A DNA stretch of 64,000 nucleotides from Streptomyces lacrimifluminis. GTDB lineage: Bacteria; Actinomycetota; Actinomycetes; Streptomycetales; Streptomycetaceae. Of the stretch, positions 1 to 7,991 are shown in pieces (the stretch's first letter is position 1; each line of letters starts with the position of its first letter). The stretch is taken from the NCBI RefSeq assembly GCF_014646095.1, contig NZ_BMMU01000012.1, forward strand, positions 62,001-126,000, read 5' to 3'. Position numbers and translations under genes: made by a program. The notes beneath the pieces are model-generated. The model saw only the letters and a list, made by a program, of their open reading frames with translations, was not told the origin of the DNA and made no database searches.

Positions 1-755
1 GAGAAGCGGAACTGGCCCGAGTACGCCCAGAAGATGTCCATCTCCAGGTAGACGAGCTTGGGGTCGGTCTCGGCGAGCAGTACGTCGTACAGCCGGACCT
101 TCGGGTTGTCGGTGGCGAAGGAGAACTCCTCGGAGTGGTTGTGCTGGTAGAACTTCATACCGCGCGCCCTGGCCGCCGCTCCGTACGTGTTGAACTCCTC
201 CGCCGCCCGCTTCCAGGCGTCGACGGTGGAGCCGTAGCGGAAGGGGCCGGAGGCGGTGCCGATGTGCTTGAGGCCGAGGGCCTGGGCGTCGTCGAGGACC
301 TTGTCGAGGTTCTGCGCGAAGGTGTACGCGTTCGGGTCACTGGCGTAGTAGCCGACGTGGCTGCCGATCGGGTTGAGACCGTGGTTGCGCGCCAGTCGCC
401 TGAGCTGGGCGAGGGTGATGGGGCCCGCGGAGCCCTGGGTGTAGCCGGCGAACTCGACCTCGTCGTAGCCGTACTTCTTCAACTCGGCGAAAACGGGGGC
501 GAAGCCCAGGGTGGAGACCTTGTCGCGCAGGCTGTAGAGCTGGATGCCGAGCCGCCCGGGCGGCAGGACGGGACGTCCACGGCTCCCGGCGGCGGTCTGT
601 GCGGAGGGGGCCGCCGTGGCCGGGGAGGCCGCCCCGAGGAGAGCGGCGGCGGTGGCGCCGGCGGCCACGCCGAGCATGCCTCTTCGGCTGAGGCGGTGGG
701 CGAGTTCGGGGTCGTGCGCCTTGCTGCTGCCGGTCGTGCGGGGTGTGCGGCTCAT
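1..755 (-). CDS. Tat-exported sugar phosphate isomerase/epimerase-like TIM-barrel protein (3' end outside window)
   Basis: About 251 residues are visible; the C-terminus runs off the left edge. The N-terminus carries a twin-arginine signal (SRRGMLGVAAG, near residue 24) followed by an Ala-rich stretch, so the product should be exported folded. The body starts with GIQLYSLRDKV and contains GYDEVEFAGY, HNHSEEF and LEMDIFW, the metal-site and strand motifs of the AP-endonuclease-2/xylose-isomerase-like superfamily. ATG at 755 follows a GAGGAG ribosome site 6 bases upstream. It is the last gene of the ebo-type cluster, 57 bases after the eboF remnant. Substrate is unknown; an isomerase or epimerase acting on an oxidised sugar or cyclitol outside the membrane is inferred from family and neighbours. 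Confidence 0.85.
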   Translation of the reverse strand, partial: MSRTPRTTGSSKAHDPELAHRLSRRGMLGVAAGATAAALLGAASPATAAPSAQTAAGSRGRPVLPPGRLGIQLYSLRDKVSTLGFAPVFAELKKYGYDEVEFAGYTQGSAGPITLAQLRRLARNHGLNPIGSHVGYYASDPNAYTFAQNLDKVLDDAQALGLKHIGTASGPFRYGSTVDAWKRAAEEFNTYGAAARARGMKFYQHNHSEEFSFATDNPKVRLYDVLLAETDPKLVYLEMDIFWAYSGQFRF

Positions 756-800
756 GGGGAACTCCTCGATGGGGAAGGCGTTGTCAGTGGTGGGTGCTTC

Positions 801-813
801 ACTGGTGACCAGT
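801..813. promoter_or_regulatory. 13-bp palindrome upstream of the exported TIM-barrel gene
   Basis: ACTGGT-G-ACCAGT is a perfect inverted repeat lying between the end of the eboF remnant and the next gene's ribosome site. It could be a small operator giving the downstream gene its own control; no partner regulator is adjacent. Confidence 0.3.
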
Positions 814-1361
814 CAGGAGAGACCGGCCGGTCGGAGCAGGAGTGACGTCACGTCGGTGGCCGCGATGCGGCCGTCGACGGCACGGGGGGGGTGGAGCAGA
901 TGAGGAGCGGACCGTCTTCGTCGCTCGTCGGGAGGCGGCCGTGGCTGCCGCGAATAGGCGAGGGATCCAGGGGCACGACCGCCACGCGGTAACGCGGGCC
1001 GAGCTTCTTGCCGGGGAGGCCCTGGTGCGGTGGCCGCCTTGACCTTGACGAACGGGTCACGCGGATCCATGAAGAGTTCGACCGGGTCGTATCCGGGTTC
1101 GCGGTGGATCTCGACGAGTTGTGCGAAGTCGGGCACGTGTGCGTCGTCGCGCCAGTAGGAGTACGTGAACCAGGCGTCCGGCTCCGCCACGGCAGCGAGT
1201 TCGCCGGCGCGCGGATGGTCGAGACGGTGGGTCTTCTTGCCCTCGTCGTCGAGGAGTTGCTCGATGCCGGGCAGGTCGGTGATGTCGGTGTCGGCGCCCA
1301 TGGCGTACCACCAGCAGATGCCGGCGACCGTGTAGCCGGGGTGTGCGCGGCGGGGGCTCAT
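813..1361 (-). pseudogene. eboF: eboF remnant: alkaline-phosphatase/nucleotide-pyrophosphatase superfamily protein, deleted and frameshifted
   Basis: The ATG at 1361 overlaps the eboE stop (ATGA), as expected for an intact last cluster gene, but the reading frame is a patchwork. It opens directly at a mid-domain segment (GYTVAGICWWYAMGADTDIT), then jumps to a C-terminal segment (LPGIEQLLDDEGKKTH) with the substrate-binding middle missing. Near 1030-1045 the frame shifts: the expected continuation, KKLGPRYRVAVVPLDPSP, is read in another frame down to about 900. At an eight-G run near 890-897 it shifts back, ending IAATDVTSLLLRPAGLS. From memory, intact relatives are about 380 residues; only about 40% remains. 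The N-terminal metal site (DxxG near the start in this superfamily) is gone. The product cannot be a functional phosphodiesterase. Confidence 0.85.
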
Positions 1362-2527
1362 GGCAGCTCTTTCAGGCCCAGGTCGCTCAACAGATCGCGC
1401 GCGAGGGTCAGTTCGGCGGCGATTCCGTCGGCGAGCTGGGCGCGGGAGCGGGGCCGCAGCTCGGGTGGGAGGGCCTGCCAGGTGTAGGTCTCGACCTCCA
1501 GATGCCGGGTGAGGGGGTGCGGGCCGCCGACGAGCCGGGTCAGCGTGGACATGAGTACGGGGAGCGTGGAGGTGAGGGGTGCGGCGGGGGCGGCGTGGAG
1601 CGGGACGTGGAAGTGGGCGCGCCACGGTGAGGCGTCGGGCAGGGCCTCGCCGTGGAGGGCCTCGCCCAGGTCGTCCGTACCGCGCAGTCCGGCGGCGGTG
1701 TCCGTGCGGGTCTGGTGCAGGAAGCGGGGTTCGTCGAAGGCGGCGAGGGCCTCGCGGACATCGGGGAGATGGGGGTGTTCGGCGTGCAGGGCGGCGGAGA
1801 GCTGGGACTTGACGACGGGGACGCGGGCCTGGGTGAGCGCGTCCAGGGCGGTGTGCGGATCTTCGAAGGAGGTGGCGAGGTGGCAGGTGTCGACGCAGAT
1901 GCCGATGCGTGCGTGGCCGATGGCGGTGAGCGGGGCGATGGCGTCGGCGGTGGTCTCGACGGTGCAGCCGGGTTCGGGTTCCAGTCCGACGCGGATGGAG
2001 CGGCCGGTGAGTTCGGCGAGTGCGTCGAGGCGCTCCGCGAGGGTGCCCAGAGCGGTCAGGGCCGTGGCCGCGCGTTCGCCGTGGTGGGCGGTGCGCCAGG
2101 CGAGCGGCAGGGTGGAGATGCTGCCTTCGGTGACGTCGTCGGGGAGGAGACCGGCGAGGACCCGGGCCAGGTCGGTGGTGTGGGCGAGTCGCTCGGGGTC
2201 GGCCCAGTCCGGCTTGTAGACGCGGTACTTGACCTCGTCGGCGCCGAAGCCCTCGTACGGGAAGCCGTTGAGGGTGACGACTTCGAGGCCGCGCCGGTCG
2301 AGTTCGGTGCGCAGGCCGCGCAGGGCGGAGGGGTCGGTGACCAGGGCGTGGGCGGCGTCCTTGGCCAGCCACAGTCCGATGCCCAGCCGGTCGCGGCCGA
2401 GGCGTCGGCGTACGGGTTCGCAGTGGTCGCGGAGTTGGGCGCGGACGCCGTCGAGGGTTTCGGCGGGGTGGACGTTGGTGCAGTAGGCGAGGTGGACGAT
2501 GGAGCCGTCGGGGTGGCGGAAGCGCAT
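1358..2527 (-). CDS. eboE: EboE-like metabolite-traffic TIM-barrel protein
   Basis: 389 residues. It begins MRFRHPDGSIVHLAYCTNVHP, the typical opening of EboE proteins, and contains GLWLAKDAA, VTLNGFPYEGF, GLEPEPGC, ICVDTCHLATSFE and HFHVPLH. These are the strand-end acidic and histidine motifs of a sugar-phosphate-isomerase-like barrel, with two insertions typical of the family. The start is preceded by GGGAG 7 bases upstream and only 3 bases separate it from the eboB stop, so the genes are co-transcribed. ebo genes are known from cyanobacteria, algal plastids and other bacteria; in cyanobacteria the operon is linked to moving a scytonemin precursor across the membrane. The reaction itself is unknown. 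Full length and undamaged here. Confidence 0.88.
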   Translation of the reverse strand: MRFRHPDGSIVHLAYCTNVHPAETLDGVRAQLRDHCEPVRRRLGRDRLGIGLWLAKDAAHALVTDPSALRGLRTELDRRGLEVVTLNGFPYEGFGADEVKYRVYKPDWADPERLAHTTDLARVLAGLLPDDVTEGSISTLPLAWRTAHHGERAATALTALGTLAERLDALAELTGRSIRVGLEPEPGCTVETTADAIAPLTAIGHARIGICVDTCHLATSFEDPHTALDALTQARVPVVKSQLSAALHAEHPHLPDVREALAAFDEPRFLHQTRTDTAAGLRGTDDLGEALHGEALPDASPWRAHFHVPLHAAPAAPLTSTLPVLMSTLTRLVGGPHPLTRHLEVETYTWQALPPELRPRSRAQLADGIAAELTLARDLLSDLGLKELP

Positions 2528-2530
2528 CGG

Positions 2531-3379
2531 TCACTCCCCGCCGCGCAGGACGGAGTTGCCCTCGTGGGTGGCGTCGGTCGCGTCGACGTCGAGATCCTGT
2601 CGGCCGCTGAGTCCGTAGAAGGCGACCGGGTTGCGCCACAGGACGAGGTCGACGTCGTCCTCGGTGAAGCCCTCCGCCAGCATCAGGTCGCCGACCCTGC
2701 GGGTCTTGAGGGGGTCGCTGCTGCCCCAGTCGGCAGCGGAGTTGACCAGCACCTGTTCAGGGCCGTAACCGCGGAGGATCGCGACCATCCGTTCCTCGTC
2801 CATCTTGGTCTCCGGATAGACCGAGAAGCCGAGCCAGCAGCCGCTGTCCTTGGCCTCCTTGACGGTGGTCTCGTTGAGGTGGTCGACCAGGACGTGGTCC
2901 GGGGACAGGGCGGACTCCCGTACGACGTCGAGGGTGCGGCGCAGGCCCGCGAGTTTGTCGCGGTGCGGGGTGTGGACGAGCGCGGGCAGCTCGTGGTCTG
3001 CGGCGAGCTGGAGCTGGGCGGCGAAGGCGGTGTCCTCGGCCGGGGTCATCGAGTCGTAGCCGATCTCACCGACGGCGACGACGCGGTCCTTGGCGAGATA
3101 CCGGGGCAGTTCGTCGAGGACGGGGGTGAGGCGGGGGTCGTTCGCCTCCTTGGGGTTGAGGGCGATCGTGCAGTGGTGGGCGATGCCGTACTGGGCGGCC
3201 CGGAAGGGTTCCCAGCCCAGCAGGGAGTCGAAGTAGTCGAGGAAGGAGGCGGGCGAGGTGCGCGGCTGGCCGAGCCAGAAGGAGGGTTCGACTACGGCGC
3301 GGACACCTGCGGTGTACATGGCCTGGTAGTCGTCGGTGGTCCGTGACGTCATGTGGATGTGGGGGTCGAAGATGCGCAT
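2531..3379 (-). CDS. eboB: EboB-like TatD-family metal-dependent hydrolase
   Basis: 282 residues. The opening FDPHIHMTSRTTDDY contains the HxH metal motif of the amidohydrolase/TatD fold. Further ligands are visible at VGEIGYDSMT (Glu), LVHTPHRDK (His), VLVDHLNETT (His) and NSAADWGSSD (Asp), so the metal centre looks complete. The start codon shares one base with the eboA stop (TGATG), indicating translational coupling. Expected to be cytoplasmic. TatD relatives are often assumed to be nucleases, but the ebo context suggests hydrolysis of a small metabolite or lipid-linked precursor; this is inference. Confidence 0.88.
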   Translation of the reverse strand: MRIFDPHIHMTSRTTDDYQAMYTAGVRAVVEPSFWLGQPRTSPASFLDYFDSLLGWEPFRAAQYGIAHHCTIALNPKEANDPRLTPVLDELPRYLAKDRVVAVGEIGYDSMTPAEDTAFAAQLQLAADHELPALVHTPHRDKLAGLRRTLDVVRESALSPDHVLVDHLNETTVKEAKDSGCWLGFSVYPETKMDEERMVAILRGYGPEQVLVNSAADWGSSDPLKTRRVGDLMLAEGFTEDDVDLVLWRNPVAFYGLSGRQDLDVDATDATHEGNSVLRGGE

Positions 3380-4041
3380 CAGGACTCCTTGGCTTCGGGC
3401 GCCGTCAGGGCCAGGACGCGGTGCAGGTCCTCGGGGACGGGCCGGCCGGCTGCGGTGCGTTCGGCTGCGTAGTCGTCGAGCATGCGGGCGAGTTCCGTGT
3501 CGGCCTGGGCCCTGTGCTGGAGGTCGGCCACCGCGTCGACGGGCACTCCGGTGAACAGGCACTTCAGCACGGCGTGGCGCCAGTTGTGGGCGTCCAGGTG
3601 ACGGGCGGCGTAAGGGCCGACCGCCGCGGCGACGAGACGGGTGTCGTTGGTGCGCAGGGCGTCCTCGACCAGGGAAAGGGCGTCGGGGCCGGCGACCAGG
3701 TGGGGCAGGGCGTGCAGGACGGCTCGGCGTTCGGCGGCGGTGCCCTGCCGGTAGACGCGGGTGAGGGCGTCCGGGCCGGCGTGGGCGGCGTGCAGGATCA
3801 GGACGCGTACGGCGTCCGCGTGGTCGGTGCCGCAGCGGCGGCCGGCTTCGGCGAGGCGCAACTCCCAGGCGGAGATGGGTCCGTGTCCGCCGGAGCGGGC
3901 GGCTGCCTCGTCCAGGGCGACGGCGAGCCAGGCGCGGGCGGCTTCGCCGAGGTGGGCGGTGATCTGGGTGCGGAGGCCGTCCAGCGGGGTGAGGGGGCTG
4001 TCTGCTTCGGTGGTGCCCGGACCGGCGTGGGGATGGGTCAT
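3379..4041 (-). CDS. eboA: EboA-domain protein
   Basis: 220 residues, all-helical with no obvious catalytic motif. Recognisable EboA signatures are WELRLAEAGRRCG, LILHAAHAGPDALTRVYRQG, ERRAVLHALPHL and LVEDALRTNDTRLVAAAVGPYA, followed by HNWRHAVLKCLFTGVPVD. The fold resembles HEAT-like helical pairs, which would suit a scaffold role. Its ATG overlaps the stop of the preceding TIM-barrel gene by four bases (ATGA). EboA is the signature gene of ebo operons but has no assigned biochemistry. The role is inferred only from linkage. Confidence 0.88.
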   Translation of the reverse strand: MTHPHAGPGTTEADSPLTPLDGLRTQITAHLGEAARAWLAVALDEAAARSGGHGPISAWELRLAEAGRRCGTDHADAVRVLILHAAHAGPDALTRVYRQGTAAERRAVLHALPHLVAGPDALSLVEDALRTNDTRLVAAAVGPYAARHLDAHNWRHAVLKCLFTGVPVDAVADLQHRAQADTELARMLDDYAAERTAAGRPVPEDLHRVLALTAPEAKES

Positions 4042-5168
4042 GGGGTGCTCCCTTCGGCCGGGGTGATGGAGTGCCGGGCCGGAGTGGTGAAGGAGGTGGT
4101 GGAAGCGGCCGTCTGATTCGCGGCGATCGAGGCGGCGGCATACGGAGGGGAGGTCTGCGGGGCGCCGGTGGGCCGGGGTGCCGTGGCGGTCGGCGCTGCG
4201 GCCTCGGAGGAGCCGACGGGAGGGGCCGGGGTGGCACGGACCGCACTGCGGAGGAAGCGGAGGGAGTGTTCGGCGTGGTGGGGGCCCGCATGGGAGTGGC
4301 GGGGGAGTTCCACGACGGTCAGGCCCCGGTAGCCGGTGGCGGCCAGGGCGGCGAGTACGGGCGGGAAGTCGATCTCTCCGTCGCCGAAGGGGAGGTGTTC
4401 GTGGATTCCACGGCGCATGTCCTCGATCTGGACGTGGCGCAGCCAGGGTGCGGCGGCGCGGACGCAGTCGGCGGGCGGGAGTGGTTCGAGGCACTGGCAG
4501 TGGCCGATGTCGAGGGTGAGGCCGAGGGGCTCCGGGTCGTCGAGTGCGCGGCGCAGGCGGTGGAAGTCGGCGATGGTGGCGAGCAGATGGCCGGGTTCGG
4601 GTTCGACGGCGAGCGGGACGCCTGCTGCGTGGGCAGCGTCCAGGACGGGGGCGAGGGCTTCGGTCAGGCGGTGCCAGGCGGTGTCCGGGTCCGTGTCGGC
4701 GGGGGTGATGCCGCTGAAGCAGTGCACGGCGTGGGCGTCCAGGTCGGCGGCGACTCGTACCGCCCTGAGCAGGAGGTCGACGCGTCGTGAGCGGTCGTCC
4801 GCGTCGGGGTCGAGGAGAGAGGGGCCGTGTTTGCGGCGTGGGTCGAGTACGTAGCGGGCGCCGGTTTCCACGGTGACACCGAGACCGAGGGTGGTCAGGC
4901 GGCGGGCGACCCGCCGGGTGCGGGCGGGGAGGCCGCGGGCGAGTGGGTCGAGGTGCATGTGGTCGAGGGTCAGGCCGACGCCGTCGTAGCCGAGGTCGGC
5001 GAGCAGGCCGAGGGCGTCGTCGAGGCGGAGGTCGGCGAGGCCGTTGGTTCCGTAGCCGAGGCGGAGGTCGGTGGTGGAGGAGTCGTGCGGTGCCCTGGGC
5101 CGGTCGCGTTCCTGGCTGCCCCGGTCCCGTGCGCCGCCTCCGGCCGTCGCCCCGGGTCGCGAGCTCAC
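4038..5168 (-). CDS. Sugar phosphate isomerase/epimerase, ebo-cluster TIM barrel
   Basis: 376 residues. The core starts at about residue 35 (LRLGYGTNGLADLRLDDAL) and runs to about 305. It carries LTLDHMHLDP, HAVHCFSG, VEPEPGHLLAT, LTLDIGHCQCLE, HVQIEDMRRGIHEHLPFGDG and VVELPRHSHAGP, giving the Glu/Asp/His/Glu metal-binding pattern of AP-endonuclease-2-fold isomerases. Both ends carry Pro/Ala/Thr-rich, probably disordered tails: about 34 residues at the start and 70 at the end. GTG start overlaps the preceding synthase stop (GTGA). In relatives I recall, a UbiA prenyltransferase gene sits between these two; here they are fused edge to edge. Confidence 0.82.
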   Translation of the reverse strand: MSSRPGATAGGGARDRGSQERDRPRAPHDSSTTDLRLGYGTNGLADLRLDDALGLLADLGYDGVGLTLDHMHLDPLARGLPARTRRVARRLTTLGLGVTVETGARYVLDPRRKHGPSLLDPDADDRSRRVDLLLRAVRVAADLDAHAVHCFSGITPADTDPDTAWHRLTEALAPVLDAAHAAGVPLAVEPEPGHLLATIADFHRLRRALDDPEPLGLTLDIGHCQCLEPLPPADCVRAAAPWLRHVQIEDMRRGIHEHLPFGDGEIDFPPVLAALAATGYRGLTVVELPRHSHAGPHHAEHSLRFLRSAVRATPAPPVGSSEAAAPTATAPRPTGAPQTSPPYAAASIAANQTAASTTSFTTPARHSITPAEGSTP

Positions 5169-6517
5169 CGGCGTTCCCCCTTGCCGTCGGCAGGTGGCCC
5201 GCCCCGGGGCCCGCTCGGGCGGCGGCCCTCCGTCCCGGTGTCCGCGTCCCGGCCCGACCCCTTGTCCGACAGCCCCGTCGGTCCCGCCGACCTCTTACCC
5301 GCCGGCCCCGCCGATCCCGCCGGCCCCGCCGCCCCCGCCGCCCCCGCCGGTCCTGCAAACACCGCTGGTCCCGCCAGTACCGCTGACTCTCCCCCGCCCC
5401 GCAGGCGCCCCGCGAACGCCACCAGGTAGGCGTATTGCTCCGCCAGTCCCGGCGGGCCGTCGCCGACCGGGTCCTTGAAGTAGAAGCCGAGTTCGCTGAG
5501 AGGGCCGGAGAGGCCGGTTTCGTGAGCGCGGGCGGTGAGGCGGGCGAGGTCGAGGACCAGGGGGGCCGCCAGGGCCGAGTCGCAGCCCTGCCAGGTGGTC
5601 TGGAGGATCATGCGGGTGCCGAGGAAGCCGTCGAAGGCGATGTGGTCCCAGGCGGTCTTCCAGTCGCCGAGGGACGGGACGTCGTCGATGTGGACCACGC
5701 CCTCCGGTGTCGTCCCGAGGGTGTCGGCGAGGACGCGTTCCTTGCCTGCGTTCTTCGCCGCCGCCGCGGAGGGGTCGGCGAGGGAGGCTCCGTCTCCCCC
5801 GCCGAGCAGGTTGGTGCCCGACCAGGCGCGGACCTCCAGTGCCCGTTGCGCGAACATCGGGCCGAGGACCGACCTGAGCAGGGTCTGACCGGTCTTGCCG
5901 TCACGGCCCGCGTAGGGCAGCCCGCTGGTCGCCGCCGCGTGGGCCAGCTCCGGGTGGTGCAGCCCCGCCGACGGTGTGAAGTTGACGTACGAGCAGCCGG
6001 CGCGCAGGGCCGCCACCGCGTACAGCGAGCTCGGCGGGAGTGCGGTGCCGGTCGGGGCCGGCTCCGTGGAGGCAACGTTCACCACCACCGCCCGGGTCAG
6101 GTCGTGGCGTCGTACGAAGTCCTGGATGTCCGCGGCGAAGGCCGCCGTCAACTGGTCCGGGGTTCGGGTGGTGTCGCCGGGAACAGGGCCGCCTGGCCTG
6201 ATCTCCCGGTCCGCGGCGGCCAGTTCGGAGGCGATCGCCGACGACAGTCCGTACGGCAGGACGCCTGCCGCCGTCAGTGCCTCGGCGCGTTTGGGCAGCG
6301 GGCAGTCGACGGTGTCGTGGCCGCCGAAGACGAGGGCGGAGAGGGGTGGGAGGCCGCAGTCCGTGAACGGGGGTGTCTCGGTGACCATGCCGGTGGGACG
6401 GTGCAGTCCCGCTGTCACGGCGGCGCACCCCGCGACGACTGTGGTGGCGACGGAGCCTCTGGCGCCGATCAGCCATACCCCCACACGGGTTCGAGGACGG
6501 GACGACGACGTGGACAT
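5165..6517 (-). CDS. Inositol-3-phosphate-synthase-like protein of the ebo cluster
   Basis: 450 residues. The N-terminus has a Rossmann motif (GVWLIGARGSVATTVVAG, about residues 12-29), and NVASTEP, NFTPSAG, GRDGKTGQTLLRSVL, WSGTNLLGGGDG and WDHIAFDGFLG match myo-inositol-1-phosphate synthase. That enzyme is NAD-dependent and cyclises glucose 6-phosphate. This divergent version stands where other bacteria have EboD, a cyclase-like sugar enzyme, so a cyclitol precursor is the likely product (inference). After AYLVAFAGRLRGG (about residue 371) an abnormal Gly/Pro/Ala-rich tail of some 75 residues follows, which is not part of the fold. A clear AAGGAGG site precedes the ATG, and the gene leads the coupled cluster. 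Confidence 0.83.
   Translation of the reverse strand: MSTSSSRPRTRVGVWLIGARGSVATTVVAGCAAVTAGLHRPTGMVTETPPFTDCGLPPLSALVFGGHDTVDCPLPKRAEALTAAGVLPYGLSSAIASELAAADREIRPGGPVPGDTTRTPDQLTAAFAADIQDFVRRHDLTRAVVVNVASTEPAPTGTALPPSSLYAVAALRAGCSYVNFTPSAGLHHPELAHAAATSGLPYAGRDGKTGQTLLRSVLGPMFAQRALEVRAWSGTNLLGGGDGASLADPSAAAAKNAGKERVLADTLGTTPEGVVHIDDVPSLGDWKTAWDHIAFDGFLGTRMILQTTWQGCDSALAAPLVLDLARLTARAHETGLSGPLSELGFYFKDPVGDGPPGLAEQYAYLVAFAGRLRGGGESAVLAGPAVFAGPAGAAGAAGPAGSAGPAGKRSAGPTGLSDKGSGRDADTGTEGRRPSGPRGGPPADGKGERR
5300..5390. repeat. Imperfect GCC/CCC triplet-rich tract encoding a collagen-like Gly-Pro-Ala tail
   Basis: A run of short imperfect repeats (units such as CCCGCCGGC) encodes GPAG/GAAG motifs at the C-terminus of the inositol-phosphate-synthase-like gene. 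It lies exactly where a UbiA (eboC) gene would be expected, so it may be a deletion scar that later expanded. Confidence 0.55.
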
Positions 6518-6581
6518 GGGCAGCCTCCTTGTCGTTCACGGAGTTCGCACCCTCCGGCAGCGGGCCCGGGAGGGAAAGGAA

Positions 6582-6619
6582 GGCGGCGGGCGGAGGTCCG
6601 GCGTCCCCCGCCCGCCGCC
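6582..6619 (-). terminator. Strong GC hairpin after the ThuA/DUF1080 gene
   Basis: GGCGGCGGGCGG and CCGCCCGCCGCC form a perfect 12-bp stem with a 14-base loop, starting 2 bases beyond the end of the ThuA/DUF1080 gene. It probably ends the sugar-module transcript and insulates the ebo cluster, whose first gene starts 64 bases further on. Confidence 0.65.
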
Positions 6620-6621
6620 GC

Positions 6622-7980
6622 TCAGTCGCCCGCGGCAGCCGGGCTCGCCGGCGCGGTCACGGGCAGTTCCTTGATCCGGATGTCGCGGAAGGACACCTGG
6701 TCGTCGGCTCCGTGGTTCTGGACGCCGATGTGACCGTCCCGCAGGCTGCGGGCCGGATCGGTGTTGGTGAAATCGTTGATCTGCACACCGTTGAGCCAGA
6801 CGCGGAGCCGTTCGCCCTCCACGCGGATCTCGTACGTGTTCCACTCCCCCGGCGGATTCAGCGCGCGGTCGCGCTTCCTCAGGTCGGCGGAGCGGAAGCC
6901 GTACACGGCCCCGGTGGTGCGGTCGGGGGCGTCGGTCGCGTCGATCTGGATCTCGTAGCCCTTGTCGACCGCCGACCACGGGTCGTCCGAGGGCGGGAAG
7001 CCCACGAGCACCCCGGAGTTGTCGTCGCCGCGGGTCTTCCAGTCCAGCTTCAGCGAGTAGGCGCCGAAGCCGCGGTCGGCGTACCAGAGCATTCCCATGC
7101 CGCCCGACGACGTCAGTGTGCCGTCGTCGGAGACGGTGAAGGTGCCGGGGCCCGCCTGTTTCCACCCATCCTGTGAGGTGCCGTCGAAGAGCGGCTGGTA
7201 GCCGTTCTCCGGGCGGCAGTCCGCCTGGACCCTGCCGGTGGCCCAGCGCAGTCCGCCCAGCAGGTGCTGCCGGAGTGCCGGTTCGGAGTACGCGGACGAC
7301 AGGTGGCCGACGCCGGTGTAGAAGGAGCGTCCGCCCGCGTAGTTCTGGCACCAGGCGATCGGGTGGTCGCCGTTCATCGTGCCGCCGGTGTACGACGACT
7401 CGTCGAGGGAGGCCAGGACGCGCACCGAACTCCGTGGATTGGAACGGTAGTTGTACCACTCGTCGGTACGGTTCCACTCCGCGCCCAGGGCCGAGGTAGC
7501 CGGGTGGGCGCGGTCCTCCACCACCGTGCGGGCCGGCTGGATCGCCGGGTGCCCCTGGAAGTAGGCGCCGACGAGGCCGCCGTAGAACGTCCAGTCGTAC
7601 TCCGTGTCGGCCGCCGCGTGGATACCGACATAGCCGCCGCCGTGGTGGATGTAGTTCTCGAACGAGGCCTGTTGACGGTCCGTCAGTACGTCGCCGGTCG
7701 TCGAGAGGAAGACGACGGCCGCGTAGCGGCGGAGGTTCGCCGGGTTGAACGCCGCCGCGTCCTCCGTCGCGTCGACCCTGAAGCCGGCGCTCGCGCCGAG
7801 CTCCTTGAGCGCCGTGACACCGGCGGGGATCGAGTCGTGCCGGAAGGCCGCCGTCTTGGAGAAGACCAGCACCCGGTCGGCGTGCTGTGGTCCGGGCTTG
7901 GAGACCGCTGGTGTCGACATGCTTCCGAGGAGCAGTGCCGTGCCTGCAACAGCGGTGACCGTCCGGCCTGTTGATCGCAT
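6622..7980 (-). CDS. Secreted ThuA-domain / DUF1080 (3-keto-disaccharide hydrolase-like) protein
   Basis: 452 residues from ATG 7980, chosen over GTG 7986 because GGGGAG lies 5-6 bases upstream. Residues 1-29 form a Sec-type signal. The ThuA domain (about 36-245: RVLVFSKTAAFRHDSI, GGGYVGIHAAADTEYDW, HPIAWCQNYAGGRSFYTGVGH) has a class-I glutamine-amidotransferase-like fold. The DUF1080 jelly roll (about 260-440: PLFDGTSQDGWKQAG, NSGVLVGFP, GYEIQIDAT, WNTYEIRVEG, GHIGVQNHG) belongs to the family proposed to hydrolyse 3-keto-glycosides. It follows the PQQ-type dehydrogenase by 11 bases. Together they suggest extracellular oxidation then cleavage of a glycoside; the substrate is unknown. Confidence 0.87.
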   Translation of the reverse strand: MRSTGRTVTAVAGTALLLGSMSTPAVSKPGPQHADRVLVFSKTAAFRHDSIPAGVTALKELGASAGFRVDATEDAAAFNPANLRRYAAVVFLSTTGDVLTDRQQASFENYIHHGGGYVGIHAAADTEYDWTFYGGLVGAYFQGHPAIQPARTVVEDRAHPATSALGAEWNRTDEWYNYRSNPRSSVRVLASLDESSYTGGTMNGDHPIAWCQNYAGGRSFYTGVGHLSSAYSEPALRQHLLGGLRWATGRVQADCRPENGYQPLFDGTSQDGWKQAGPGTFTVSDDGTLTSSGGMGMLWYADRGFGAYSLKLDWKTRGDDNSGVLVGFPPSDDPWSAVDKGYEIQIDATDAPDRTTGAVYGFRSADLRKRDRALNPPGEWNTYEIRVEGERLRVWLNGVQINDFTNTDPARSLRDGHIGVQNHGADDQVSFRDIRIKELPVTAPASPAAAGD

Positions 7981-7991
7981 GTTCACTCCCC

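Noticed and set aside
813..2639. Minus-strand open frame of 608 codons across the eboE region
   Set aside because: Its upper part is an Arg/Pro-rich shadow of eboE in another frame; only its lower end carries the eboF remnant text.
1652..3346. Plus-strand open frame of 564 codons opposite eboE and eboB
   Set aside because: Gly/Val/Glu-rich antisense shadow typical of high-GC coding DNA; no ribosome site or domain.
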